From positions 1 through 64,000 of the forward strand of contig NZ_CALNWY010000002.1 in the NCBI RefSeq assembly GCF_940807255.1: a stretch of DNA of 64,000 bases, given 5' to 3'. Position numbers and translations under genes: made by a program. Positions within the stretch are counted from its first letter, which is position 1. Each line of letters begins with the position of its first letter. The stretch is from Mixta sp. Marseille-Q2659. GTDB lineage: Bacteria > Pseudomonadota > Gammaproteobacteria > Enterobacterales > Enterobacteriaceae. This document shows, in pieces, positions 48,670 to 56,217 of the stretch. Below the pieces are notes generated by a model that saw only the letters and a program-made list of their open reading frames with translations, made no database searches and was not told the origin of the DNA.

Positions 48670-49017
48670 ATGACGGACAGAACGCTCTCTTCACTTCCCC
48701 TTTCCCGTGGACGAATTGATTTTGAAAACTGGTCGAAAGAAGTGACCGGTAATAATATTCTCACCTGCACGCCCCGCAGCGGCGATGAATTAGGCTCGCC
48801 AACACAGCGCCGACATTCCATTGCCAGCCGCGACGGCCGCGCTTATTGCCCGCTAATCTGCCCCGCCAGCGTCGCCTGCGCCGTTAAATCGACCATGAAG
48901 CAGATTAAAATAGCGTCACGGCTGGCACTGATCGCAGGCAAAGGCTGCGTATCGCTTACCGCATCGCCCTTTTGCAGCCGTTCGCCGCCGATTTCCACTT
49001 CCCCTTCCGCGACGTAA
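48670..49017 (+). CDS. SOS-controlled small ORF of unknown function
   Basis: The frame begins MTDRTLSSLPLSRGRIDFEN and has AAGGA seven bases before the ATG. Its first 58 codons lie free of other genes; the remaining 58 run antisense into the 3' end of the pirin gene and look low-quality (Cys/Ser/Pro-rich), so the true gene may be shorter or truncated. No SOS gene that I know (SulA, DinI, TisB, SymE, UmuD, Cho) matches. Support comes from the LexA operator and ribosome site. Confidence 0.4.
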   Translation: MTDRTLSSLPLSRGRIDFENWSKEVTGNNILTCTPRSGDELGSPTQRRHSIASRDGRAYCPLICPASVACAVKSTMKQIKIASRLALIAGKGCVSLTASPFCSRSPPISTSPSAT

Positions 49018-49568
49018 AGCCACTGCGCCATGCCAGCCTGGAAAGGCGCCTCGGTTGTGGTTTGTGCTGCCAGCTGAATATCATAAACCCGTATATTTTG
49101 CCGCAGCACCAGCGGCGCTTCTTGCTCCGGACCAGCCAGCAGCGTCCACACTCCTGTGCTGATCCCTTCAGGCCGCGCCATAAACTGCACGAGTCCTTCT
49201 TTGTCCGCTTCATCAGGACGAATAAAAATCTGCAGCGTTTCCGCGTTAATGACTGGCGTTGACTCTTCATGCCGCACGCCTCGTCCGGCATTAATTAACA
49301 TGACATTTTTGGCGGAAACTGGCGTTCTTTCGCCCTGCTCATTTTCATGCATCATTGAACCACGCCAGACATAATGCAGGATTTCATCATTCACATGCTG
49401 GTGCATGGCAATATGCGCGCCGCTCTCAATCTGCATATGATCGATGATAGCCAGCGGTCCAAACGCACTTTGCTGCGCGGTAGGATCGATGTCGCCAGGG
49501 CGCATACGACGAATAGTAAAAGGGCCATATTCAAATAACTGTGTCGGGCTGGAACGCATGATATTCAT
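48843..49568 (-). CDS. Pirin-family bicupin protein
   Basis: 241 aa. N-terminal pirin domain with the metal-binding pattern ESGAHIAMHQHVNDEILHYV (His/His/His) and Glu later in NAGRGVRHEESTP; second cupin domain with IQLAAQTTTE and VEIGGERLQKGDAV. Bacterial relatives (YhaK, YhhW) include quercetin dioxygenase-like enzymes. Metal ligands of the first domain are conserved. Substrate unknown. Single gene. Confidence 0.9.
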   Translation of the reverse strand: MNIMRSSPTQLFEYGPFTIRRMRPGDIDPTAQQSAFGPLAIIDHMQIESGAHIAMHQHVNDEILHYVWRGSMMHENEQGERTPVSAKNVMLINAGRGVRHEESTPVINAETLQIFIRPDEADKEGLVQFMARPEGISTGVWTLLAGPEQEAPLVLRQNIRVYDIQLAAQTTTEAPFQAGMAQWLYVAEGEVEIGGERLQKGDAVSDTQPLPAISASRDAILICFMVDLTAQATLAGQISGQ

Positions 49569-49600
49569 TACTTCTTCCCCACATAACTGGACGGCTGACT

Positions 49601-49627
49601 AAAAAAAAGCGCCTGAAGGCGCTCTTT
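49601..49627 (-). terminator. Terminator of the BhsA-like gene
   Basis: Stem AGCGCCT/AGGCGCT with a two-base loop; on the - strand a run of eight T follows. It lies 16 bases past the BhsA-like stop. Confidence 0.85.
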
Positions 49628-49642
49628 TATCGTGGTGCGCGG

Positions 49643-49852
49643 TTATTTCACCAGCTCGGCGGTCATATGCACGCCATTATTAAAGTTGGCTTCGGTAATT
49701 TTGTAGGTTGCGCCCTGCGCCTGTGCCTGAGCGGCGATTTTTGCTTCTGCGCCATCCAGCGTTAACGCCGTTGCGGTAATGGTGGCGGCAAAGCTGCCGA
49801 AGGAAAGCGTAGAAAGTGCGATTATTGCAGCAAAAGTTTTGATTGATTTCAT
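49643..49852 (-). CDS. BhsA/McbA-like (DUF1471, YdgH/YhcN family) periplasmic protein
   Basis: 69 aa. Signal peptide MKSIKTFAAIIALSTLSFGSFA, then the small DUF1471 domain with the characteristic LDGAEAKIAAQAQAQGATYK and ITEANFNNGVHMTAELVK. E. coli members (BhsA, McbA, YhcN) are stress-, acid- or copper-induced and affect biofilm and outer-membrane permeability. Monocistronic with its own terminator. Confidence 0.9.
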   Translation of the reverse strand: MKSIKTFAAIIALSTLSFGSFAATITATALTLDGAEAKIAAQAQAQGATYKITEANFNNGVHMTAELVK

Positions 49853-50648
49853 GATGGTAAGCCTCAGTTATTTTTAATTAAGTGAGGCATTCCGCCTCGA
49901 TGCGATAGAGAATAGGCGGATACTGTCGCAATAAAAAGCGGAAGGTTTTGCTGTTTTCTTTCATAAAATTTGAACAAAAAATAAATGGCTCTGCGCGTTT
50001 TTACCGCTGCACTTACTGCGTCTGGCTACGTAACGCTTTTTCGGCGCAGGCTTTTTAGGGGCACCTTTTTGCCGCAAAACGAATTTTAAATTTTTCATAC
50101 ACATTACCGGCCAACATAAATTAATGCCGACAGAAAAAAAACGCATAGCCAACATTTGCTGGAATAAAACGGCAGATATTTTTATAAGGCATATCTATTC
50201 AGCAGGTTAATTTTTCTTTTCGTCTTTTATTCATTCTCTTTCCGGCACTGTCACCGTATCGCTTACCACGCCAAATATACAAATAAAATTAACCATTTTA
50301 GTAACAGGAAAATAAGGAAATTCCTAAGTTAATCCGTGCATACCCGCACATCTTGCGCAACGGAGAAGGTTACCTATACTTTAATTCATCATTCCCCCAC
50401 GCAATGATTTAATAAAACAAATATAAACAAGCGTAACCGCCTTTAACTATTCCGGTTTAACACGCTAACCAGGCTCCTCCGTTTTTATTCTTACTTACAA
50501 CAGCATGTCTTACCCATTGGTCATTCTTTTTATTGAATGACCTGCTGAAACCTGAGCAGCGGCTGCTGTTCCTGTTTTCTTTTTTCCTGAATTTAGCGAA
50601 TGCGATTGCCATGGCTGTTTTTTAATTGGCAGTGCTGCAGGAGAAATA
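49853..50648. other. Long AT-rich intergenic region before the glycan fusion gene
   Basis: About 795 bases. It contains a marginal 64-codon - frame (49961-50155) whose lysine-rich core lacks a ribosome site and which I do not accept as a gene, and an RcsAB-like box at 50313. The rest is AT-rich like the leader regions of enterobacterial polysaccharide genes; no JUMPstart/ops element (GGCGGTAG) was found. Confidence 0.55.
50313..50327 (+). promoter_or_regulatory. RcsAB-like box
   Basis: TAAGGAAATTCCTAA fits the RcsAB consensus TaAGaatatTCctA at nearly all conserved positions. It lies 322 bases before the fusion gene. In Erwinia and E. coli such boxes control capsule and exopolysaccharide genes. 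Confidence 0.55.
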
Positions 50649-53600
50649 ATGATGAATCCTTTTTCCTCATTTTGGCAGGCAGGCTACGAAGGTGCGGATC
50701 ATATCAATCCGCACGGCGAACGGCTGGCAATGAACGAAACCAACGCGCATCTCACGCGAGTAAAAGAAGATTACGCCGCCCTGAAAAAATTTAATATTGC
50801 TACGGTGCGGGAAAGCATCGGCTGGCGCCTGACCGAGCGCAACGGAGAATATGATTTCTCCTCCCTCATCGCACGCCTGGAGGCGGCGCAGGAACAGGAT
50901 ATTCAAATTTGCTGGACGATTTGTCACTACGGCTGGCCCGAAGATCTCACGCTCTTTTCTGAGGACTTTATTCCGCGCTTTGCTGCCTTCTGTGCGGCGG
51001 TCGCCCGCTTTCTGGCACCTTATTCCAGCCAGCCGATCTATTCACCGATTAATGAAATCTCCTTTCTCAGCTGGGGCATCGCCGTTGGGCTGTTTCCCTG
51101 CGAAAACCTGCCGGAACACGATCCCGCCGACGCCTGTAAACGTCAGCTGGTAAAGGCGACGCTCGCCGCCTGCGATGCGATCTGGCAGGCGGACAGCCGG
51201 GCGCGCATTCTGCACTGCGATCCCATTATTCACCTGGTTGCTGCTGAAGATACGCCGGAAGCGCAGCAGACGGCGCAGGCGGTCGGCAATGCGCAATTTC
51301 AGGCCTGGGACATGCTCAGCGGCAGGCTGGCGCCGGAGTTAGGCGGCGCGCCGCGCTACCTCGATATTATCGGCGCGAATTACTACCACGATAACCAATG
51401 GGAATTTCCCACCATGGCGCGGCTGCACTGGCATTTAGGGGATCGCCGCCGTAAACCGCTGCATACCATGCTGGCAGAGCTTCAACAGCGCTATCAGCGC
51501 CCCATGCTGCTGTCGGAAACCAGCCATGTCGGCAGCGGCCGTGGCGCCTGGCTCACCGACGTTACCGGCCATATCGCTCAGGCGCAGCTTGAAGGCGTTG
51601 AGCTTTGCGGCGTCTGCCTCTATCCGATTATTGACCGGCCGCGCTGGGAAAACCTGATGGCCTGGCCGCACAGCGGACTCTGGGATCTCGATCTCGACGG
51701 CCCCGATCCTTTTCGTCGCTTAATCAACGTTCCTTACGCCACGGCGCTGCGCCAGGCACAACAGGCATTACAAAACTTTCAGTCGTTTATCGCTCCGACA
51801 GCGGAGAATAAGGAGAATGTTATGCAGCAGAAAACATTGATCGTATTTAGCCATTTGCGCTGGGGTTTTGTTTTTCAGCGTCCGCAGCATTTGCTGTCGC
51901 GCCTGGCGCAGCATTATCGCGTGCTGTTTATTGAAGAGCCAATCTACGATCCCGGCGCGCCCACGCTCCACTATTCACATCCCGCGCCAAATGTGACCGT
52001 TATTCAGCCGCATACGCCGGTCTCAGCGCCCGGCTTTCATGACGAGCAGATTGCCACGCTTCAGCTGCTGTTGGCGGAACTGGTGGATGAACAGGCGCAG
52101 CCGATCGTCTGGTTCTATACGCCGATGGCGCTGCCATTGCTGACGCCGTTTACGCCGTCCCTGGTAATTTATGACTGCATGGATGAGCTTTCCGCCTTTA
52201 ATCAGGCGCCGCGCCAGCTTAAGCAGCGTGAATCGGCGCTGATGACGCGCGCCGACCTGGTCTTTACCGGCGGCTCCAGCCTGTATGAAGCGAAAAAGAA
52301 CAAGCATCACGCCATTTACTGTTTCCCCAGCAGCGTGGACGCCGTCCATTTTGAACAGGCGCTGGACCGTAGCAATAATCATCCGCAGCAGCAGGCGCTG
52401 ACCGGTCCGCGTCTTGGTTACTATGGCGTTATTGATGAGCGTCTTGATCTTAATCTAGTCGCGGCCCTGGCCGATGCGCACCCGGAATGGCAAATTATGA
52501 TGGTCGGTCCGGTGGTCAAAATCGATCCCGCCACGCTGCCGCAGCGCGCCAATATTCACTGGATGGGTCAGCAGCCTTATGCGGCGCTGCCGCAGTTCCT
52601 CGCGGGCTGGGATGTCTGCCTGATGCCTTTTGCGCTCAACGCCTCAACGCAGTTTATCAGCCCGACCAAAGTGCTGGAGTATATGGCGGCGCAGCTGCCC
52701 GTCGTCAGCACCGCCATTACCGATGTGGCGCGCCACTATGCTGAACTGGTGAATATAGCCTGGAGCCCGGAAGAGTTTGTTCACGCCTGCGAGCGGGCGC
52801 TGGCGATGAACACGGCGGAACGCGAACTGATGGCGCAGCGCATGCAGGCGGTTGTCGCCGCGACATCCTGGGATGCGGCGGCGGAGCAGATGTACGCCCT
52901 GATGAAAAAAGGCGCCGCCGCCGAACGCGCGCCGCAGGCTGATGCCGTACCGCCGGTGATCGCCGATGAGGTTCAGCAAATTACCCGCCGCCTGAAACCG
53001 GCCACGGATCAGCACGCCGAAGTTCCCTGCCTGATTATCGGCGCGGGGCCGACCGGCCTGAGCGCCGGCTATCACTACGGCGAAGGGGCGCTGGTGCTGG
53101 AGAAAAACGCATCGGCGGGCGGCTGGTGCCGCTCCATCAACGATAAGGGTTTTACCTTCGATTACGCCGGACACATTATGTTTTCGCAGGATCCCTACGT
53201 GCTGAAAATGTATGAGATGCTGCTGGGCGATAACCTGCACTGGCAGATGCGCGAGGCCTGGGTTTATAACGAGGGCGTCTATACCCGCTATCCGTTCCAG
53301 GGATCGCTGTATGGCTTGCCTGCCGACGTGATTAAAGAGTGCATTTTGGGTGCCATTGAAGCGCGTTACGGCATCAGCGATGCAAACGCGGCTTCCAACG
53401 ACAGTTTGCCGATCGCCCAGCGCCGCGACTGCTGCGCCGACGGCGCGGTGCCGGACGGCCCCGTTTACGCCGCGCAGGAAACGCCGGACCAGACAGAGAA
53501 TTTCGAGCAGTTTATTTTCCGCACCTGGGGCCGGGGCATCGCTAAACATTTCGCCCTGCCCTACAACAAAAAGCTCTGGACGTTACCGCTAACCGAGATG

Positions 53601-54452
53601 GAAACCTCCTGGCTCGGCGGACGCGTACCGCTACCGGATCTGGCGCAGATTGTGGAAGGCGCGCTGGCGCCGCTGGAGAAACCAATGGGCCCGAACGCCC
53701 GCTTCGGCTATCCGCTGAAAGGCGGTTTTCAGGCGCTGATGCACGGCTTCCTGCCGCATCTGAAGTGCGACCTGCAAACCAACAGCGCACTGGCCGAGCT
53801 GCATCCTGAACAGCATATTGCGGTGCTGACCGACGGACGCCGCTATCGTTACGATCAGTTAGTCAGCACCATGCCGCTGCCGCAGCTGATTGCGATGATT
53901 GGCGACGAGGCGCCGCCAGAAATTCATGAGGCGGCGGCCAAACTGCGTCATGTTTCTATTCGCTGCGTCAATATCGGCGTCGGACGCGCCGATCTCACCG
54001 AGAAGCACTGGATTTACTATCCGGGCGACACGCTGTTTCACCGCATTTTCGTACAGGGCAACGCCAGCCCGTTCTGTAATCCGCCGGGCGGCTGCGGCCT
54101 GACCTTTGAAATCAGCTACTCACCGGATAAACCGTTGCCGGTAGATGGCGATGCGCTGACCGAACGCTGCATTCAGGAGTGTATCGCCGTAGGCATGATC
54201 AACGCCGACGATAAGATCCTGACCGCCAACCAGGTCGATATTCCTTACGCCTACGTGGTTTACGATCATGCGCGCAAAGCGAGCATTGCGCTGATCCGCG
54301 ACTGGCTGCTCCAGCAGGATATTTTGCTGTCGGGGCGCTACAGCGAATGGGAATATTACAACTCTGACCACGCTTTCCTTGCCGGCAAACGCGCGGCGGA
54401 GTTTGTGAAAGCGCGGGCGGGCTCGCTGAAAACCCAGGAAACCCATTACTAA
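50649..54452 (+). CDS. Tripartite glycosidase / glycosyltransferase / UDP-galactopyranose-mutase-like fusion protein
   Basis: 1267 aa. Residues 1-385 form a clan-A (GH1-like) glycosidase with acid/base Glu136 (SPINEISF) and nucleophile Glu290 (LLSETSHVG). Residues 392-760 form a glycosyltransferase (FSHLRWGFVFQRPQHLLSRL; MDELSAFNQAP; FISPTKVLEYMAAQLPVVST). Residues 790-1255 form a flavoprotein like eukaryotic-type UDP-galactopyranose mutase: FAD site GAGPTG at 798-803, then GGWCRS, FDYAGHIMFS, TRYPFQGSLYGLP, ALPYNKKLWTLP, GPNARFGYPLKGG and LVSTM. A loop of about 45 residues (near 915-960) is inserted in that domain. No signal peptide, so it is cytosolic. I infer galactofuranose-type glycan synthesis; the exact sugar is unknown. 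GGAG precedes the ATG. Confidence 0.85.
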   Translation: MMNPFSSFWQAGYEGADHINPHGERLAMNETNAHLTRVKEDYAALKKFNIATVRESIGWRLTERNGEYDFSSLIARLEAAQEQDIQICWTICHYGWPEDLTLFSEDFIPRFAAFCAAVARFLAPYSSQPIYSPINEISFLSWGIAVGLFPCENLPEHDPADACKRQLVKATLAACDAIWQADSRARILHCDPIIHLVAAEDTPEAQQTAQAVGNAQFQAWDMLSGRLAPELGGAPRYLDIIGANYYHDNQWEFPTMARLHWHLGDRRRKPLHTMLAELQQRYQRPMLLSETSHVGSGRGAWLTDVTGHIAQAQLEGVELCGVCLYPIIDRPRWENLMAWPHSGLWDLDLDGPDPFRRLINVPYATALRQAQQALQNFQSFIAPTAENKENVMQQKTLIVFSHLRWGFVFQRPQHLLSRLAQHYRVLFIEEPIYDPGAPTLHYSHPAPNVTVIQPHTPVSAPGFHDEQIATLQLLLAELVDEQAQPIVWFYTPMALPLLTPFTPSLVIYDCMDELSAFNQAPRQLKQRESALMTRADLVFTGGSSLYEAKKNKHHAIYCFPSSVDAVHFEQALDRSNNHPQQQALTGPRLGYYGVIDERLDLNLVAALADAHPEWQIMMVGPVVKIDPATLPQRANIHWMGQQPYAALPQFLAGWDVCLMPFALNASTQFISPTKVLEYMAAQLPVVSTAITDVARHYAELVNIAWSPEEFVHACERALAMNTAERELMAQRMQAVVAATSWDAAAEQMYALMKKGAAAERAPQADAVPPVIADEVQQITRRLKPATDQHAEVPCLIIGAGPTGLSAGYHYGEGALVLEKNASAGGWCRSINDKGFTFDYAGHIMFSQDPYVLKMYEMLLGDNLHWQMREAWVYNEGVYTRYPFQGSLYGLPADVIKECILGAIEARYGISDANAASNDSLPIAQRRDCCADGAVPDGPVYAAQETPDQTENFEQFIFRTWGRGIAKHFALPYNKKLWTLPLTEMETSWLGGRVPLPDLAQIVEGALAPLEKPMGPNARFGYPLKGGFQALMHGFLPHLKCDLQTNSALAELHPEQHIAVLTDGRRYRYDQLVSTMPLPQLIAMIGDEAPPEIHEAAAKLRHVSIRCVNIGVGRADLTEKHWIYYPGDTLFHRIFVQGNASPFCNPPGGCGLTFEISYSPDKPLPVDGDALTERCIQECIAVGMINADDKILTANQVDIPYAYVVYDHARKASIALIRDWLLQQDILLSGRYSEWEYYNSDHAFLAGKRAAEFVKARAGSLKTQETHY
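51810..51824 (+). promoter_or_regulatory. Internal ribosome site at the glycosidase/glycosyltransferase joint
   Basis: AAGGAG, six bases, then ATG at 51822 (codon 392), in frame exactly where the glycosyltransferase domain begins (MQQKTLIVFSHLRW). This is an optimal start site: either a relic of two formerly separate genes or an active internal start giving an 876-aa protein without the glycosidase. Confidence 0.65.
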
Positions 54453-54460
54453 CCTGTCCG

Positions 54461-54483
54461 GCATCGGGCGCTGCGCCCGATGC
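54461..54483 (+). terminator. Hairpin after the fusion gene
   Basis: Perfect GC-rich inverted repeat GCATCGGGCG-CTG-CGCCCGATGC starting eight bases after the stop. No long T run follows, so it may be a weak terminator. Confidence 0.65.
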
Positions 54484-54603
54484 CCTCTTCACGCTTTTCT
54501 CTGCTGCCTCGCCATCCCATCTGGTCTACACTGGTTGACACCGGTCGGCGCCTTTCCGCGCCCATAATCATAACCATACCGGCAGAAATAATACGGTGAA
54601 GCA

Positions 54604-55164
54604 ATGAAAATACGGTTTCTTTCCAGCAGTGAGCAGAAGCTGGACGAGGTGCGTAAAATCCTTGAGCCGGTTGGCGTAAAGGTTATTCCCGTCAGCTGTC
54701 GCATTGAAGAGATACAGACGGAAAATGAAGTAGAGCTGGTGCGCGACAAGCTGACCAAAGCCTTTTCGCTAATCGGACGGCCGCTGTTCGTTGAGCATAC
54801 CGGCCTCTACCTGGATGGGCTGAACGGCCTGCCCGCTGGCCTGACGCGCATTTTCTGGCAGCGGCTGAATGCCGATCGCTTTACGGCGCTGGTACAGGCG
54901 CTGGACAGCCAGAGCGCCACGGCGAAAACGGTGCTGGGCTACTGTGACGGGCGTAAGATGTATCAGTTTTCCGGTGAGGTACGCGGCAAAATCATCACCC
55001 AGCCCGCTGGCCCGCGCGAGTTTTTATGGGATTGTATTTTTGTGCCGGAAGGCCATACGCAAACCTTCGCCGAAATGGGCGAGCTAAAAAATGAAATCTC
55101 TATGCGACGACTGGCGCTGGATCGTTTTGCCGCTTTTTTGAAAACCGCAAGGAGCCTGCCATGA
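54604..55164 (+). CDS. HAM1/RdgB-like non-canonical purine NTP-binding protein, SIR2-linked
   Basis: 186 aa of the HAM1 (ITPase) superfamily. N-terminal FLSSSEQKLDEVRKIL corresponds to the nucleotide-binding T/SxNxxKxxE loop; EEIQTENEVELVRDKLTKAF, EGLPLFVEHTGL-type active site and TFAEMGELKNEISMRRLAL follow. The active-site DDSGL of RdgB is here VEHTGL (Glu64, His65), FGYDPIF is FLWDCIF and SHR is SMR, so it may bind more than hydrolyse. Its stop overlaps the SIR2-like gene start (ATGA), so they are co-translated. I infer a sensor subunit for ITP/dITP-like nucleotides. Confidence 0.85.
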   Translation: MKIRFLSSSEQKLDEVRKILEPVGVKVIPVSCRIEEIQTENEVELVRDKLTKAFSLIGRPLFVEHTGLYLDGLNGLPAGLTRIFWQRLNADRFTALVQALDSQSATAKTVLGYCDGRKMYQFSGEVRGKIITQPAGPREFLWDCIFVPEGHTQTFAEMGELKNEISMRRLALDRFAAFLKTARSLP

Positions 55165-55955
55165 AGCCGGAACTGAAACGCGCCTACGATGCCGGAAAGC
55201 TGATACTGTTTGCCGGAGCGGGCGTGTCGCGCAATCTGGGCCTGCCGGAGTGGCATGAGCTGATTGCGCACCTGGCGCAGGAGCTGGGTTACGATCCAAA
55301 AATCTTTAATACTTACGGCACCCATCTGTCGCTGGCGGAATATTACAAGCAGCGAAAGGGATCGCTGGGGCCGTTGCGCAGCTGGATGGATCGCGAATGG
55401 CACCGCCCCGACATCGATGTGCGCTCCTCCGAAATTCATACCATGATCACCCAGGGCCACTTTTCACGCATCTATACCACCAACTACGATCGCTGGCTGG
55501 AGATGGCACATGATGCGCATAAGGTGCCCTATTACAAAGTGGCGAACGCCGCCGATCTGGTATCGCTCAGCGAAAACCGGCGTCATATCATCAAGTTGCA
55601 CGGCGACTTCGATGACGATACCTCGATTGTGCTGGACGAGAGCAGCTACTTTGAACGTCTCTATTTCGACTCCCCACTGGACATTAAGCTGACGCATGAC
55701 GTGATGGGCAATTCGGTGCTGTTTGTCGGCTACAGCATCAGCGATTTTAATATTCGTCTGCTGTTTTATCGTCTGACCAAAATGTGGGGACGCACCGGCC
55801 TGGCTACGGCGCGCCCGACCTCCTACCTGTTCACCAACCGCAACAATCCGGTGGCGAAAGAGGTGCTGGGCCAGTGGGGCATTGAGATGATTGTGTCGGA
55901 GGAGGACGATCCGCGTAAGGCGCTGGGCGATTTCCTCGCCGAGCTGATCGCCTGA
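55161..55955 (+). CDS. SIR2-like NADase domain protein, probable defence effector
   Basis: 264 aa, a single SIR2-like domain. NAD-binding GAGVS at residues 19-23 (LILFAGAGVSRNLGLPEWHE), catalytic-type Asn108 in IYTTNYDRWLE, His147 in IIKLHGDFDDD, and LFVGYSISDFNIRLL. These are the motifs of SIR2 proteins that hydrolyse NAD+ in anti-phage systems (Thoeris ThsA, DSR, SIR2-APAZ), not of zinc-finger deacetylases: no CxxC pair is seen. The start overlaps the HAM1-like stop. I infer that nucleotide sensing by the partner triggers NAD+ depletion. Confidence 0.87.
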   Translation: MKPELKRAYDAGKLILFAGAGVSRNLGLPEWHELIAHLAQELGYDPKIFNTYGTHLSLAEYYKQRKGSLGPLRSWMDREWHRPDIDVRSSEIHTMITQGHFSRIYTTNYDRWLEMAHDAHKVPYYKVANAADLVSLSENRRHIIKLHGDFDDDTSIVLDESSYFERLYFDSPLDIKLTHDVMGNSVLFVGYSISDFNIRLLFYRLTKMWGRTGLATARPTSYLFTNRNNPVAKEVLGQWGIEMIVSEEDDPRKALGDFLAELIA

Positions 55956-56098
55956 GACGGGCCGTCAGATTATACAAAGAATGCCCGACTTTTCTGGACG
56001 GCGAATTAGCCTGCTTTCAGGCAGGCTTTCTGCTTTAGCTTTTTTGCTTTCACGTGAATTTGCCTGACGCGCGCGTAATATTCCCTTGTTGATAAAAA

Positions 56099-56130
56099 TA
56101 AAAAAGGCAGGCTTTCATGCCTGCCTTTTA
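56099..56130. terminator. Bidirectional terminator between the SIR2-like and GH31 genes
   Basis: An 11-bp perfect stem AAAAGGCAGGC/GCCTGCCTTTT with a six-base loop, A run left and T run right; it serves the SIR2-like transcript and the convergent GH31 transcript. A smaller hairpin AGCCTGC/GCAGGCT lies at 56008-56027. Confidence 0.9.
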
Positions 56131-56217
56131 CGGTTATGTTCACGGTGACCGCTAATTAACGCCCTGCCCGCCCGCTTTTCTTACCTGACGGCCAGGCCCG
56201 ACTGCCTGGGGTTATTA

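Noticed and set aside
49961..50155. 64-codon - frame with lysine-rich core
   Set aside because: Weak start context and no family; could be a tiny basic protein but the evidence is too thin.
54535..54568. TTGACA with CATAAT upstream of the HAM1-like gene as a sigma-70 promoter
   Set aside because: Spacing is 22 bases, too long for a normal promoter; the real promoter is undetermined.
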